34,945 nt of DNA from a virus. The notes beneath the pieces are model-generated. The model ran no database searches. It saw only the letters and a program-made list of their open reading frames with translations, and had not been told where the DNA came from. Each line of letters begins with the position of its first letter. Position 1 is the stretch's first letter. Shown in pieces: positions 8,380-17,013 of this stretch. The position numbers and the translations under genes are program-made. Location of the stretch: positions 1 to 34,945 of the IMG/VR virus record IMGVR_UViG_3300021952_000018; one strand, written 5' to 3'.

Positions 8380-9006
8380 ATGGCTATAGAGTCAGATGTT
8401 CAAGGCGCAGATGCTAATTTAGCAGTCCGCTTTTATAAAAAAGCAATGAAACAAGAAGATGAGTCCGTAGCAGCAGGGCGACCAATCTTTAAAGACTTCG
8501 ATTTTGTCAATATTGTTGTCCCAGGCAACGGTTTAACCGAAATTGACACTTACGCAAGAGAAGAACACAAAAGACGCTTTCCTCGTCAATGGGCGTATTA
8601 CATGAATACCCAAGGCGCAGAAGCCAAAGAAGAAGGCACACCAATTGAGGAATGGCCTTTAGTGACTCGCGCCCAAGCAGAAGAATTGCGTGGTCGTAAA
8701 TTCCGCACAGTAGAGTCTATTGCCCATGCTTCAGACCAGAATTTACAGTCTATTGGTATGATTGCCGGCATGAGTCCTCATTCATTTAGGGATAAAGCTA
8801 GGTCATTCTTGAATTTGGCATTTGAATCAGCAGAAGCGGAGAAAAAGAACGCTGAAATTGAAGCATTACGCCAAGAAAATGATAAAATCAAGGCTGAAAC
8901 TGATGCGAAGCTGTCCAAAATGCAGGAACAAATGGAAGCACTACTTGCGGCAGTAGCGGAAAAGAAGCCTAAAGGCAGAAAACCAAAACTCCAAGAGGAA
9001 GCATAA
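8380..9006 (+). CDS. Conserved podovirus protein between capsid and connector genes
   Basis: A 208-residue protein. The N-terminal two thirds contain a pattern I recognise from many podovirus genomes: KDFDFVNIVVPGN, an EEHKRRFP segment, WPLVT, and a helical part beginning VESIAHASDQNLQSIG. The last 60 residues form a charged coiled coil ending in a basic tail (KKPKGRKPK). It has a good ribosome site (TTAGGAGAATTAC) and lies just after a terminator. Its steady position suggests a head-completion or neck role. No enzyme signature was seen and the function is unknown. Confidence 0.68.
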   Translation: MAIESDVQGADANLAVRFYKKAMKQEDESVAAGRPIFKDFDFVNIVVPGNGLTEIDTYAREEHKRRFPRQWAYYMNTQGAEAKEEGTPIEEWPLVTRAQAEELRGRKFRTVESIAHASDQNLQSIGMIAGMSPHSFRDKARSFLNLAFESAEAEKKNAEIEALRQENDKIKAETDAKLSKMQEQMEALLAAVAEKKPKGRKPKLQEEA

Positions 9007-9008
9007 TC

Positions 9009-9914
9009 ATGTCCCAAACGATGCTGCAAATGGTTCAGCAAGTGGCAGCCGAGTTAAACTTGGCTGTGCCTACCTATGTAATTGGTAACCAATCACAGGA
9101 TGTCCAGCAAATTCTGGCGCTTATGAATGGTGCTGGCTATGACCTAGTCAAGGAATACGACTGGCAAGCACTCCAAGTGCAGTATCGTTTCTACACTCAA
9201 GCAATTAACTGTAATGCCACTTCTGTAAATAACTCTGTGTTATTAGAAGTAGACCCAGGAGTGGACATTACTGCCGTAGATAAACAATGGGGTATTACCG
9301 GCTATAACATTAATCAAGATACACAAGTTGTAAGCGTATCCGGTCAAACAATTACCATGAGTCAAATGGCTTCTGGTAGCGGTAATGGCGCTATTGTATT
9401 GGCGCAAACTGCATACGATTTACCTTTCGATTTTGAAGCAATTACAGACCGCACCCAATGGGATAAAACAAAGCATTGGGAAGCATTAGGGCCTGAAGAT
9501 GCGCAGCAATGGCAATGGCTAAAGTCAGGCTATATTTCAACTGGTCCTCGTATTCGCTGGCGTATTTTGGACAATCAGTTTCAAGTATGGCCTCCGATGA
9601 ATACCAACGAATATTTAGGTTGGGAATACAAGTCTAACGGCTATGTTCGCGGCGCAGATGGAACAGTAAAGACTCAATTTACAGCAGATACCGACACTAC
9701 AGTATTGAATGACCGTGTCATGGTATTGCTTACCAAAATGAAGTATTGGGGTATTAAAGGCTTTGATACCACAGTCGTTTCTCAAGATTACCAGCGTGTA
9801 TTGTCTATTGCCAAAGCAAACGACAAAGGCGCACCAAACCTGTCATTTGCACCTTACCCAAGCAAAGTGCTTATCGGTTACGCAAATATCCCTGATACTG
9901 GTTATGGAAGCTAA
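9009..9914 (+). CDS. Head-to-tail adaptor-like protein
   Basis: A 301-residue protein starting three bases after the preceding stop, with AGAGGAAG as ribosome site. The N-terminal helices (LQMVQQVAAELNL; ILALMNGAGYDLVKEYDWQAL) resemble the helical-bundle opening of connector and adaptor proteins between portal and tail in short-tailed phages. The rest is rich in aromatic residues and beta strands (GPRIRWRILDNQFQVWPP, then LGWEYKSNGYV), as in this structural family. Genes of this type usually sit directly before the large tail protein, as here. No sequence feature distinguishes an adaptor from another neck protein with certainty. Confidence 0.65.
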   Translation: MSQTMLQMVQQVAAELNLAVPTYVIGNQSQDVQQILALMNGAGYDLVKEYDWQALQVQYRFYTQAINCNATSVNNSVLLEVDPGVDITAVDKQWGITGYNINQDTQVVSVSGQTITMSQMASGSGNGAIVLAQTAYDLPFDFEAITDRTQWDKTKHWEALGPEDAQQWQWLKSGYISTGPRIRWRILDNQFQVWPPMNTNEYLGWEYKSNGYVRGADGTVKTQFTADTDTTVLNDRVMVLLTKMKYWGIKGFDTTVVSQDYQRVLSIAKANDKGAPNLSFAPYPSKVLIGYANIPDTGYGS

Positions 9915-9916
9915 TT

Positions 9917-11923
9917 ATGCTTTTACAAAAGGCGAAGCAAAATACAGCTAGAACTGCGTCAGTTCCAGCCCCTATTGGTGGTTGGAACGCTAGGGATTCC
10001 CTGGCTAATATGCAGCCTACAGATGCTGTGCAAATGCTTAATTTTTACCCAACTCCTACCGATGTCACAATGCGTAAAGGTTGGACTCAAGTCAGTAGAT
10101 TAGTTACAACTACCGGCGTTAAATCTATTAGTTCTATAACCCATGTGACAGATGTTGCTACATTGACAACATCAACAGCGCATGGCTTAACGACTGGCGA
10201 CCAGATTGCTGTAAGCGGTTGCACCCCAGCAGAATATAACGGTGTTTTTACTATTACCGTAACTGGAAGCACAACGCTAACTTACACAATGTTGGCTGTG
10301 CCAGCGTCAAACGCTACTGTAGTAGGCACTTATAAAATCGGTATTGATACCCCTATTCATTCATTAATGAATTACACGGAAGTCGGCACATATAAGTTAT
10401 TTGCCGCTGCTGGAACAAAGATTTATGAGGCAAAAGCCAATCCAGCTGTAGAAGTGTTTAGCGGTATTTCTAGCGATAAGTTTCAATCGGTCAATCTAAC
10501 CAATACAGCAGGCCATTTTTTAGTCGCTTGTAATGGTGTAGACCCAACAATGATTTATGACGGTTCTAACTGGTTTTATGTAGCAACAACCAGCACCGCA
10601 CAAACCATTAGCACAATTACCCATGTGGGCGCGGTAGCAACATTGACGACTGCTGCACCTCATGGATTGATTACCGGCAATCGAGTTACTATCAGCGGCG
10701 CATCATCTTCTGAATATAACGGCACTTATGTCATTACGAAAACAGGCGCAAGCACCTTTACCTACACAATGGCTTCAACCCCTGCGGCAAACGCTACTGT
10801 GGTTGGGTCTTATACAGTTCTTGGTATTACTGGCGCTGATTCAAGCACTTTTATCAATGTAAACCTGTTTAAAAATCGTCTGTATTTCACCCAAAAAGAC
10901 ACATTAACTTGCTGGTATTTAGATGTAGACGCTATTGGTGGCCCTGCTACACCGCTTTATTTTGGTGGAATTGCTAGAAATTCTGGCTATTTGCAGGCTA
11001 TGGGAACATGGACTATTGATGCCGGACAAGGCGCAGACGATTACGCTGTTTTTGTCACTTCTATGGGCGAAGTTATTGTTTATAACGGCACAAACCCTGA
11101 CGATACAGCGACTTGGGCGCTTAAAGGTGTGTGGCAATTAGGCCAAACCTTTAACCGTAGATGCTTTTTTAAGTGGGCAGGTGATTTACTTTTGCTAACT
11201 CAAGACGGACTTGTGCCTTTAGCTTCTGCATTGCAGAGTAGTCGCTTAGACCCTCGCGTAAACCTTACAGATAAGATTTACTACGCAGTATCACAAGCCG
11301 CAACTCAATATTACGCTAATTTTGGCTGGCAGATTAACTATTTTGCCTCTGAAAATATGCTTATTTTGTCTATTCCTACAGACATCGGAACAGAACAATA
11401 TGTAATGCACACCATTACAAAGTCTTGGGCTAGATTTACAGGAATTCAAGCGTATGTTTGGGAAGTTTCTGGCGATACTGATATGCACTTTGGCGGTGAC
11501 GGCGTTATTGGCACTTTTTACAGCGCAACTTCTGACAATGGTCAAAACATTACCGCAGCCGTGCAACAAGCCTACAGCTATTTTGACACTCCAGGGCAAT
11601 TAAAGCGCTTTACCTTAGTGCGCCCTATCCTTCAGTCCACCGGTGGCGTGCCAAGCGTCTTATGCGGTATTAGCACCGACTTTCAACCAGTAGACAATTT
11701 GGGCGCGGTATCGTTTAACCCTGCAGCCCAATCGGAAGCTATTTGGGATGTTGCTAAATGGGACAAAAATGTATGGTCCGGCGGTTTAATTACCACTAAG
11801 ATTTGGCAAGGCGTGACAGGAATTGGATATACAGGTTCAGTTAATATGACTGTTGCCGCTAGAAATATTGAATTGCATTGGGCATCAACCGATTATGTAA
11901 TGGAAGCTGGAGGAGTCGTTTAA
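9917..11923 (+). CDS. Large tail (tube or stabilisation-type) protein with two FCCH-like modules
   Basis: A 668-residue tail protein. After a short basic N-terminus and the PIGGWNARDSLANM pattern common at the start of podovirus tail-tube or stabiliser proteins, it carries two similar 71-residue beta modules at about 71-141 and 231-301. Both start IS-S/T-ITHV and share ATLTT, HGL-TG, YNGT/V, FTYTM/LTYTM, P-A-NATVVG and SYT/TYK. This module resembles the domain labelled in databases as ubiquitin-activating E1 FCCH-like, found in many phage tail proteins and implying no ubiquitin chemistry. Repeated strands with Asp and Trp follow, consistent with a beta-propeller as in P22 gp10. The GGAAG ribosome site lies inside the previous gene. 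Confidence 0.75.
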   Translation: MLLQKAKQNTARTASVPAPIGGWNARDSLANMQPTDAVQMLNFYPTPTDVTMRKGWTQVSRLVTTTGVKSISSITHVTDVATLTTSTAHGLTTGDQIAVSGCTPAEYNGVFTITVTGSTTLTYTMLAVPASNATVVGTYKIGIDTPIHSLMNYTEVGTYKLFAAAGTKIYEAKANPAVEVFSGISSDKFQSVNLTNTAGHFLVACNGVDPTMIYDGSNWFYVATTSTAQTISTITHVGAVATLTTAAPHGLITGNRVTISGASSSEYNGTYVITKTGASTFTYTMASTPAANATVVGSYTVLGITGADSSTFINVNLFKNRLYFTQKDTLTCWYLDVDAIGGPATPLYFGGIARNSGYLQAMGTWTIDAGQGADDYAVFVTSMGEVIVYNGTNPDDTATWALKGVWQLGQTFNRRCFFKWAGDLLLLTQDGLVPLASALQSSRLDPRVNLTDKIYYAVSQAATQYYANFGWQINYFASENMLILSIPTDIGTEQYVMHTITKSWARFTGIQAYVWEVSGDTDMHFGGDGVIGTFYSATSDNGQNITAAVQQAYSYFDTPGQLKRFTLVRPILQSTGGVPSVLCGISTDFQPVDNLGAVSFNPAAQSEAIWDVAKWDKNVWSGGLITTKIWQGVTGIGYTGSVNMTVAARNIELHWASTDYVMEAGGVV

Positions 11924-12367
11924 TTGCGTAGAGTCACCACAGAAAACCAGCAATATATGGGGGATTGGCTGGTTAGAATGATGAATCACCCTTTACCAAC
12001 AGAAACAGTATGTATCGGTCAAGAAATTGATGGAGTTTTAGCGGCAGTAGTTGGATATTGTAGTTTTATGCCAAAAGCGTGCCAAATGCACATTGCGGCA
12101 GTAGATGAAGTTAATTGGATAAATAAAGATTTGTTGTGGGCGGCTTTCGATTATCCCTTTAATAAACTAGGAGTTAGCGTTATACTAGGGCAGGTTTGCG
12201 GAGATAATGAAGCAGCCCTAAGATTGAACCGACACCTTGGTTTTAAAGTGATAGCCGAAATCCCAGATGCCCACATGGATGGTGATTTAGTGATTATGGC
12301 TATGAGGCGTGAAGATTGTCGTTGGTTAGACATCAAATGCCCTTTAAGAACAGCAAGAGGAGAATGA
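11924..12367 (+). CDS. GNAT-fold acetyltransferase-like virion-block protein
   Basis: A 147-residue protein with a GNAT-like C-terminal half: a central strand (MHIAAV), a helix, then NEAALRLNRHLGFKVIAEIPDA, the NxAAxxLxxxxGF signature that in true acetyltransferases helps bind acetyl-CoA. Similar small acyltransferase-fold proteins occur among podovirus internal virion proteins, such as T7 gp13. The start is TTG at 11924, directly after the tail gene stop, supported by a perfect GGAGGAG eight bases upstream (11909-11915). The classic R/QxxGxG/A pyrophosphate loop is not obvious, so catalysis is doubtful and a structural role is possible. Confidence 0.68.
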   Translation: MRRVTTENQQYMGDWLVRMMNHPLPTETVCIGQEIDGVLAAVVGYCSFMPKACQMHIAAVDEVNWINKDLLWAAFDYPFNKLGVSVILGQVCGDNEAALRLNRHLGFKVIAEIPDAHMDGDLVIMAMRREDCRWLDIKCPLRTARGE

Positions 12368-12368
12368 C

Positions 12369-13433
12369 ATGGGTGGTGGTGGATTTTTAGGATTAGGGCC
12401 TGCGCCAAGTGCGCCAGCAGCCCCAAATTACACAGCAGCGGCACAAGCTACAGCAGCAGGAAATCTTGATGCTGCAAGACAGGCTACGGCTGCAAACCGT
12501 GTAAACCAAGTTACACCCTATGGCAATCTTAACTACGCCATTACAGGCGAAGACCCATACGGTAATCCTACTTGGACAGCCACACAGACATTAAGCCCAG
12601 ACCAACAAACGCTTTATAACCAGCAAATGCAAACTAGCCAAGGGCTAGGAGATTTGCAAAATCAAGGTTTAGGCTATGTGCAAAATATGCTGTCACAGCC
12701 TTTTGACACCAGCAAATTGCCACAGTCAGGCATTAATCCTGGCGAAACAATGCAAGATTCTGTATTGCGCAGATTACAGCCACAGATTGCACAAGGCAGA
12801 GAAGGTTTACAAGCCCAATTAGCTAACCAAGGTATTGCCCCTGGAACAGAGGCTTATAACCGCGCTATGACTTTGCAAAACCAAAAAGAAAACGATTTGC
12901 TTACAAGCGCTGTTATCCAAGGAACACAAACAGGTTTGGCTGCAAATCAGCAGGCATTTGGTCAAGCAGGTTATATTCGTAACGAACCAATCAATACTCT
13001 TAATGCTATTCGTAGCGGTTCACAAGTTACAAACCCAAGCTATATTTCCAATATTCCACAGCAAGCTACTACACAAGGCGCTGACATTTTGGGTGCTACT
13101 CAAATGGGTTATAACGCCCAAATGGGTAACTTTAACGCCCAGCAGGCTGCGCAACAAGGTTTGAATAGTGGATTGATGGGATTAGGTGGCACATTAGGCG
13201 CTGCTGCGTTAATGTCTGATATTCGCACTAAAGAAAACATTAAGCCTTTGGGTTGGTTGCCTAATGGCTTACCCGTATACGAATACGAATACAAAGCAGA
13301 GTTTAAGAATCACGAACTTGCAGGCCACGGCAAATTTATTGGTGTTATGGCGCAAGAAGTTGAAGCTGTTTATCCATACGCTGTTAAAACCCTTGATGAC
13401 GGCTATAAAGTCGTAGATTACGGATTACTATGA
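12369..13433 (+). CDS. Virion protein with C-terminal S74-type chaperone domain
   Basis: A 354-residue protein. Its first 270 residues are Ala, Gln, Asn and Gly rich with long helical stretches and a Gly-rich start, typical of ejection or internal virion proteins. The C-terminus, from about residue 283 (SDIRTKENIKPLG) to the end (GVMAQEVEAVYPYAV, VDYG), matches the Peptidase_S74 intramolecular chaperone that trimerises fibres and then cleaves itself; the candidate Ser is 283 and Lys 288. The domain is short, about 70 residues, and such tails also occur on T7-like core proteins. It has an AGAGGAGA ribosome site and overlaps the next gene by four bases (ATGA). Confidence 0.72.
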   Translation: MGGGGFLGLGPAPSAPAAPNYTAAAQATAAGNLDAARQATAANRVNQVTPYGNLNYAITGEDPYGNPTWTATQTLSPDQQTLYNQQMQTSQGLGDLQNQGLGYVQNMLSQPFDTSKLPQSGINPGETMQDSVLRRLQPQIAQGREGLQAQLANQGIAPGTEAYNRAMTLQNQKENDLLTSAVIQGTQTGLAANQQAFGQAGYIRNEPINTLNAIRSGSQVTNPSYISNIPQQATTQGADILGATQMGYNAQMGNFNAQQAAQQGLNSGLMGLGGTLGAAALMSDIRTKENIKPLGWLPNGLPVYEYEYKAEFKNHELAGHGKFIGVMAQEVEAVYPYAVKTLDDGYKVVDYGLL

Positions 13434-13801
13434 ACCCATATATCCAATTTTTGCAGGCACAAGACCAACAGGGTTTAGCCCCTGTTTTTCAAAATATTGC
13501 ACAACAACAGCAAAACCAAAACGCTGCACTAGAACAACAAATGCAAAACAACCAGATGGCTGGTCAAACGCATGGCGGTGGAATGGGTGGTTTAAATCCA
13601 TTGGCTATGGCTGCCATGTTGCGTGGCAAACAAGGTCAAAACCAATTTGGTAGTAGCGGCATGAGTCCAGGAATGGTTAATGGTGGTGTTACTGGAAATG
13701 TTTATGACGACCAAGGAAATTTGGTAAGTTCAGGTAATGCAGCGCCTGCTGCAGCTACTTGGAATCAAGCGTTTGGTGGAACTGGCGGAATGGGCGACTA
13801 A
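13430..13801 (+). CDS. Small Gln/Gly-rich virion-block protein
   Basis: A 123-residue protein beginning in an ATGA overlap with the S74-type gene. The first 45 residues are a Gln/Asn-rich helix (IAQQQQNQNAALEQQMQNNQ). The rest is rich in Gly, Met, Asn and Ala without charge and looks disordered. A short motif, GNVYDDQGNLVSSG, is the only one with a strand-turn-strand look. No known domain is recognised. Its place among three similar Gln-rich proteins suggests it is packaged with or assists the ejection proteins. Confidence 0.55.
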   Translation: MNPYIQFLQAQDQQGLAPVFQNIAQQQQNQNAALEQQMQNNQMAGQTHGGGMGGLNPLAMAAMLRGKQGQNQFGSSGMSPGMVNGGVTGNVYDDQGNLVSSGNAAPAAATWNQAFGGTGGMGD

Positions 13802-13802
13802 T

Positions 13803-14972
13803 ATGGCAGCTAATGATGAATTAAACCTAGCACAACAAGGCACATTGCCTCCGGAATTGTTTGCACAACAGCAGGCATTAAACCGTCAGCAACAAATGGC
13901 TGCGTTGCTTATGCAACAAGGTCAGCAACAACCACAAGGCCAAATGGTTAGCGGTCGTTATGTGCCAACTTCATTCTTCCAAAACCTGCAACCAGTAGCT
14001 AATATGCTTACTGGCGCTTACCTTGCTAAACAAGGCGACACACAGGCGGCTAAATTGGCAGAACAATTGCGCACAGGTCGTCAAGAAGAACAAAAAGCAA
14101 TTATGGAAAAACTCAATGCTGGCGACACTAAAGGCGCTTTGGCATTGGCAAGCGGTTCTACCTACGGCGGTGGCAAAGAATTTGTCCCTGCGCTTATCGG
14201 TTCTGTTATTCCTAAAACGCCTGAAAAAGTGGCTGAATATAACTTTGCTGTTCAAAATGGTTTCAAAGGTTCTTATAACGACTTTGCAAATCAAATGACA
14301 CCTTACCAGCAAGCACAACTTGGCTTAGAAAAACAAAAGCTAGGTATGGAGTTTGCCAAACTTCAAAACGAATTAGGCGGTGGAAAACTTAATGACGAAC
14401 AAGGTAAAGCCGTAGGTTTTGGAACAAGGGCTAAAGAAGCCAGCGCAATTCTTAGCAGTTTGGAAAACCAAGGCGTTAAAGATATTGGCAAAACTAGGGC
14501 TACGATTGGTTCTATTGTTGGTATGACACCTTTAATTGGTGAGAAATTAGAACAAAATGTTATTTCTGGCGCGAATGTGCTGCCAGGGGTTCTTGGTGGC
14601 CCTAATGAACAACAACAATCTACATTGCAAGCACGCAAAAACTTTGCTACTGCTATTCTGCGTAAAGAATCTGGTGCGTCTATTTCTCCAACAGAATTTG
14701 CGGATGTGGAAAGAATTTATTTCCCAGCGCCAGGCGATGACGCAACCATCGTAAAACAAAAACAAAGGGCTAGAGATTTGGCTATTCAATCTTTGGAAAC
14801 ACAGGCTGGCCCAGGCGCAAGATTTATTCGAGAATTTAAGCCACAAACTCAATTTGGAAATGAAGAAAAATCAAAATCTGAAACTACTGCGCCAATGTAT
14901 GCAACAAACCCTAATACTGGCGCAAGAATTATGTCTACAGATGGCGGTAAAACTTGGCAACAGGCGAAATAA
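13803..14972 (+). CDS. Gln-rich ejection-type protein
   Basis: A 389-residue protein. The ATG at 13803 comes one base after the preceding stop; a longer frame back to 13737 would overlap the upstream gene. The N-terminal 60 residues are Gln/Leu rich (FAQQQALNRQQQMAALLMQQGQQQ). The middle is predicted helical with Ala, Gly and Lys (YQQAQLGLEKQKLGMEFAKL). The C-terminal part includes RKNFATAILRKESGASISPTEF followed by FPAPGDD, a pattern I associate with phage internal or ejection proteins. The Gln-rich low-complexity style and order resemble P22 gp7/gp20/gp16-type DNA-ejection sets. Exact homology is not established. Confidence 0.62.
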   Translation: MAANDELNLAQQGTLPPELFAQQQALNRQQQMAALLMQQGQQQPQGQMVSGRYVPTSFFQNLQPVANMLTGAYLAKQGDTQAAKLAEQLRTGRQEEQKAIMEKLNAGDTKGALALASGSTYGGGKEFVPALIGSVIPKTPEKVAEYNFAVQNGFKGSYNDFANQMTPYQQAQLGLEKQKLGMEFAKLQNELGGGKLNDEQGKAVGFGTRAKEASAILSSLENQGVKDIGKTRATIGSIVGMTPLIGEKLEQNVISGANVLPGVLGGPNEQQQSTLQARKNFATAILRKESGASISPTEFADVERIYFPAPGDDATIVKQKQRARDLAIQSLETQAGPGARFIREFKPQTQFGNEEKSKSETTAPMYATNPNTGARIMSTDGGKTWQQAK

Positions 14973-14974
14973 AT

Positions 14975-16747
14975 ATGGCACTTCCTGAAGGATTCGTATT
15001 AGAACAATCTAAATCGGAAATGAACCTTCCAGAAGGGTTTGTTTTAGATAACGCACAACCACAGCGTTCTATGGCAGACAAGGTTAAGGCTTTGTATGAA
15101 GTTCCAACTGCGCTTGTAAGAGGTGCTGTAGACCCTATTTTGGCTAACGCTTATGGAATTGCAAAAAGTATTCCGCAAGCAATTCAAACTGGTCAAGCAC
15201 CAGCGCCTATTGGCGCACAGATTGCTAAAGAAACAATGCAACAAATGCAGTATCAACCTACATCACCTGTTACTAAAGATGTTTTAGGTGCTATTGGTAG
15301 TGCATTTGAAGAAGCTAAAATTCCTCCGTATTTAGGTCATATTGGGGCTATTCCATCTGCTATTGAAGCTGGCAATGTTGCAAAACCATTTGTTTCTCAA
15401 GCCGTAAGAGAAGTAAAGCCAGCCGTAAGCAATATGGCTAATGCTTTGCGTGGAAAAGTAATTGTAGAAGCTGCGCCTACAATGGCTGGAGTTGGCGCTG
15501 CTGAAGTGCCGGAAGCTGCTGTAAGGGCGCAAATAGCGCAACAATTAAGAGTGCCTGTAGAGTTAAGCAAAGGTCAAGCATTGCGTGATTTAGGTCAGCA
15601 AAAGTTTGAAATTGAAACCCCTAAACAATTCCCAGAGTTAGGTAAGCCATTAATCGAAGCACAAGCAAAGCGTAATGACGCTATTTTGCAAAACTTTGAT
15701 GCTTTTGTAGATGCAACCGGCAAAGAAACTTATGGCTTGCGTGAAACTGGGCGCGTTGTTGATAAGGCGCTTGTAAACGCTGCAAACAAGGCTAAATCAG
15801 AAATAAATGCTGCATATACTGCCGCTAGAGAAGCTGGCGAAACACAGCAACCAGTAGGATATGCGCCATTAAAGGCTTATATTGATGAACAGACTCCTAC
15901 AGTTAAGCGTAAGTTAGCCCCAATTATTAGCGCTGTAGATGAAGAAATTGCCAAAAATGACGCTGGTAAAACAGGTCAAATTTCTATCAATTCTTTGGAA
16001 GATATTTACCAGTTTATTAATAAAAACTACGAACCTGGCACGGTTGGCGAAACACACGCTAAAGCCATGAAAAACATCATCAACCAGATGACTGAAGGCC
16101 AAGGCGGCGAACTGTATCAAGAAGCTAGAAAACTAAGAACTAAATTTGGTCGTGAATTTGAAAATGTCGGCTATGTAGATAAATTGCTACGCACTAAGCC
16201 TGGCACTACAGACCGCGCTGTAGCCTACGAAGATGTCTTTGACCACAGCATTTTGAATGGTTCTTTAGACGATGTTCGTGCTATTGGCATGACTTTGAAA
16301 AAAGCAGGGCCAGAAGGCCAGCAAGCATGGAAAGAATTACAAGGTCAGACTATTCAATATATCAAGGACAAAGTATCACAGTCTGTGGATGTTGATTCTT
16401 TTGGCAATCCTGTGGTTTCTCCTGCTAAATTTAAAGCTGTAGTCACACAATTAGACCAAGACGGCAAGTTGGATTATGTATTTGGTAAAGCTGGCGCACA
16501 GGAAATTCGCGATTTATTAGCTACGACAATCAATGTAAACGCCCCATTAAAAGGCGCTGCAAACTACTCCAATACTTCTAGTGCAATTATTAGCGCATTA
16601 GATAAAATTGGTGGTATTCGTATTCCTGTGGTTAGCCAGGCGGCTGGATTTGTTGCCGAAAAGGGTAAAGAAGCAGCCCTTAAAAAGCAGATTAAAGAGT
16701 CAATTAATTACAACCCTTTAGCTGAAGCATTAAGGAACAAAAAATGA
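14975..16747 (+). CDS. Large ejection or internal virion protein with LPEGFVL repeats
   Basis: A 590-residue protein. The likely start is ATG at 14975, two bases after the previous stop; a TTG at 14954 is in frame but overlaps upstream coding. The N-terminus carries the motif LPEGFVL twice (residues 3-9 and 18-24), a tag seen at the start of many phage internal proteins and possibly a packaging or docking signal. The remainder is mainly helical, Ala/Lys/Glu rich, with several possible amphipathic helices (KVKALYEVPTALVRGAVDPI) and no transglycosylase or protease motif. As the third and largest of the Gln/Ala-rich group before the tail fibres, it is the best candidate for the gp16-like ejection component. 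Confidence 0.65.
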   Translation: MALPEGFVLEQSKSEMNLPEGFVLDNAQPQRSMADKVKALYEVPTALVRGAVDPILANAYGIAKSIPQAIQTGQAPAPIGAQIAKETMQQMQYQPTSPVTKDVLGAIGSAFEEAKIPPYLGHIGAIPSAIEAGNVAKPFVSQAVREVKPAVSNMANALRGKVIVEAAPTMAGVGAAEVPEAAVRAQIAQQLRVPVELSKGQALRDLGQQKFEIETPKQFPELGKPLIEAQAKRNDAILQNFDAFVDATGKETYGLRETGRVVDKALVNAANKAKSEINAAYTAAREAGETQQPVGYAPLKAYIDEQTPTVKRKLAPIISAVDEEIAKNDAGKTGQISINSLEDIYQFINKNYEPGTVGETHAKAMKNIINQMTEGQGGELYQEARKLRTKFGREFENVGYVDKLLRTKPGTTDRAVAYEDVFDHSILNGSLDDVRAIGMTLKKAGPEGQQAWKELQGQTIQYIKDKVSQSVDVDSFGNPVVSPAKFKAVVTQLDQDGKLDYVFGKAGAQEIRDLLATTINVNAPLKGAANYSNTSSAIISALDKIGGIRIPVVSQAAGFVAEKGKEAALKKQIKESINYNPLAEALRNKK

Positions 16748-16983
16748 GTAGAAATGGGTCAGGAACATACAATTTACCTGCTGGCAATCCAGTAGTTACC
16801 GGCACAACCGTCACTTCTACATGGGCAAATAGCACCATGACAGACATTGCTAATGCACTTACCCAGTCTGTTTCCGCAGATGGTCAGACTCCTATGTCAG
16901 GCGCATTAAACATGACAGGAAATGATATTAATAATGTGGGAACTTTGACTGCTACAACAGGAATTTTTGGCGGTAGTTTCTAG
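16744..16983 (+). CDS. Small tail-fibre N-terminal-like protein
   Basis: A 79-residue protein starting in an ATGA overlap. The sequence NGSGTYNLPAGNPVVTGT, then STWANSTMTDIANALTQS and ADGQTPMSGALNM, is the standard opening of phage tail-fibre proteins, in which it anchors the fibre to the tail. Here the protein ends soon after (GIFGGSF), so it is a free-standing anchor-like domain. The end resembles that of the large fibre at 1839-4079 (FVGVSGGTF), suggesting a small adaptor or a remnant of a longer fibre. No frameshift into the next gene was found. Confidence 0.65.
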   Translation: MSRNGSGTYNLPAGNPVVTGTTVTSTWANSTMTDIANALTQSVSADGQTPMSGALNMTGNDINNVGTLTATTGIFGGSF

Positions 16984-17013
16984 TAAAATCAGGAATCTAA
17001 ACAAGGACTTAAA

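Noticed and set aside
9917-11923. Ubiquitin-like chemistry from the E1 FCCH-like modules
   Set aside because: The modules are small beta domains common in phage tail proteins; no adenylation or catalytic Cys region is present.
13737-13802. Extended N-terminus of the Gln-rich ejection-type gene
   Set aside because: It would overlap the previous gene by 65 bases; ATG at 13803 just after the stop is the normal arrangement here.
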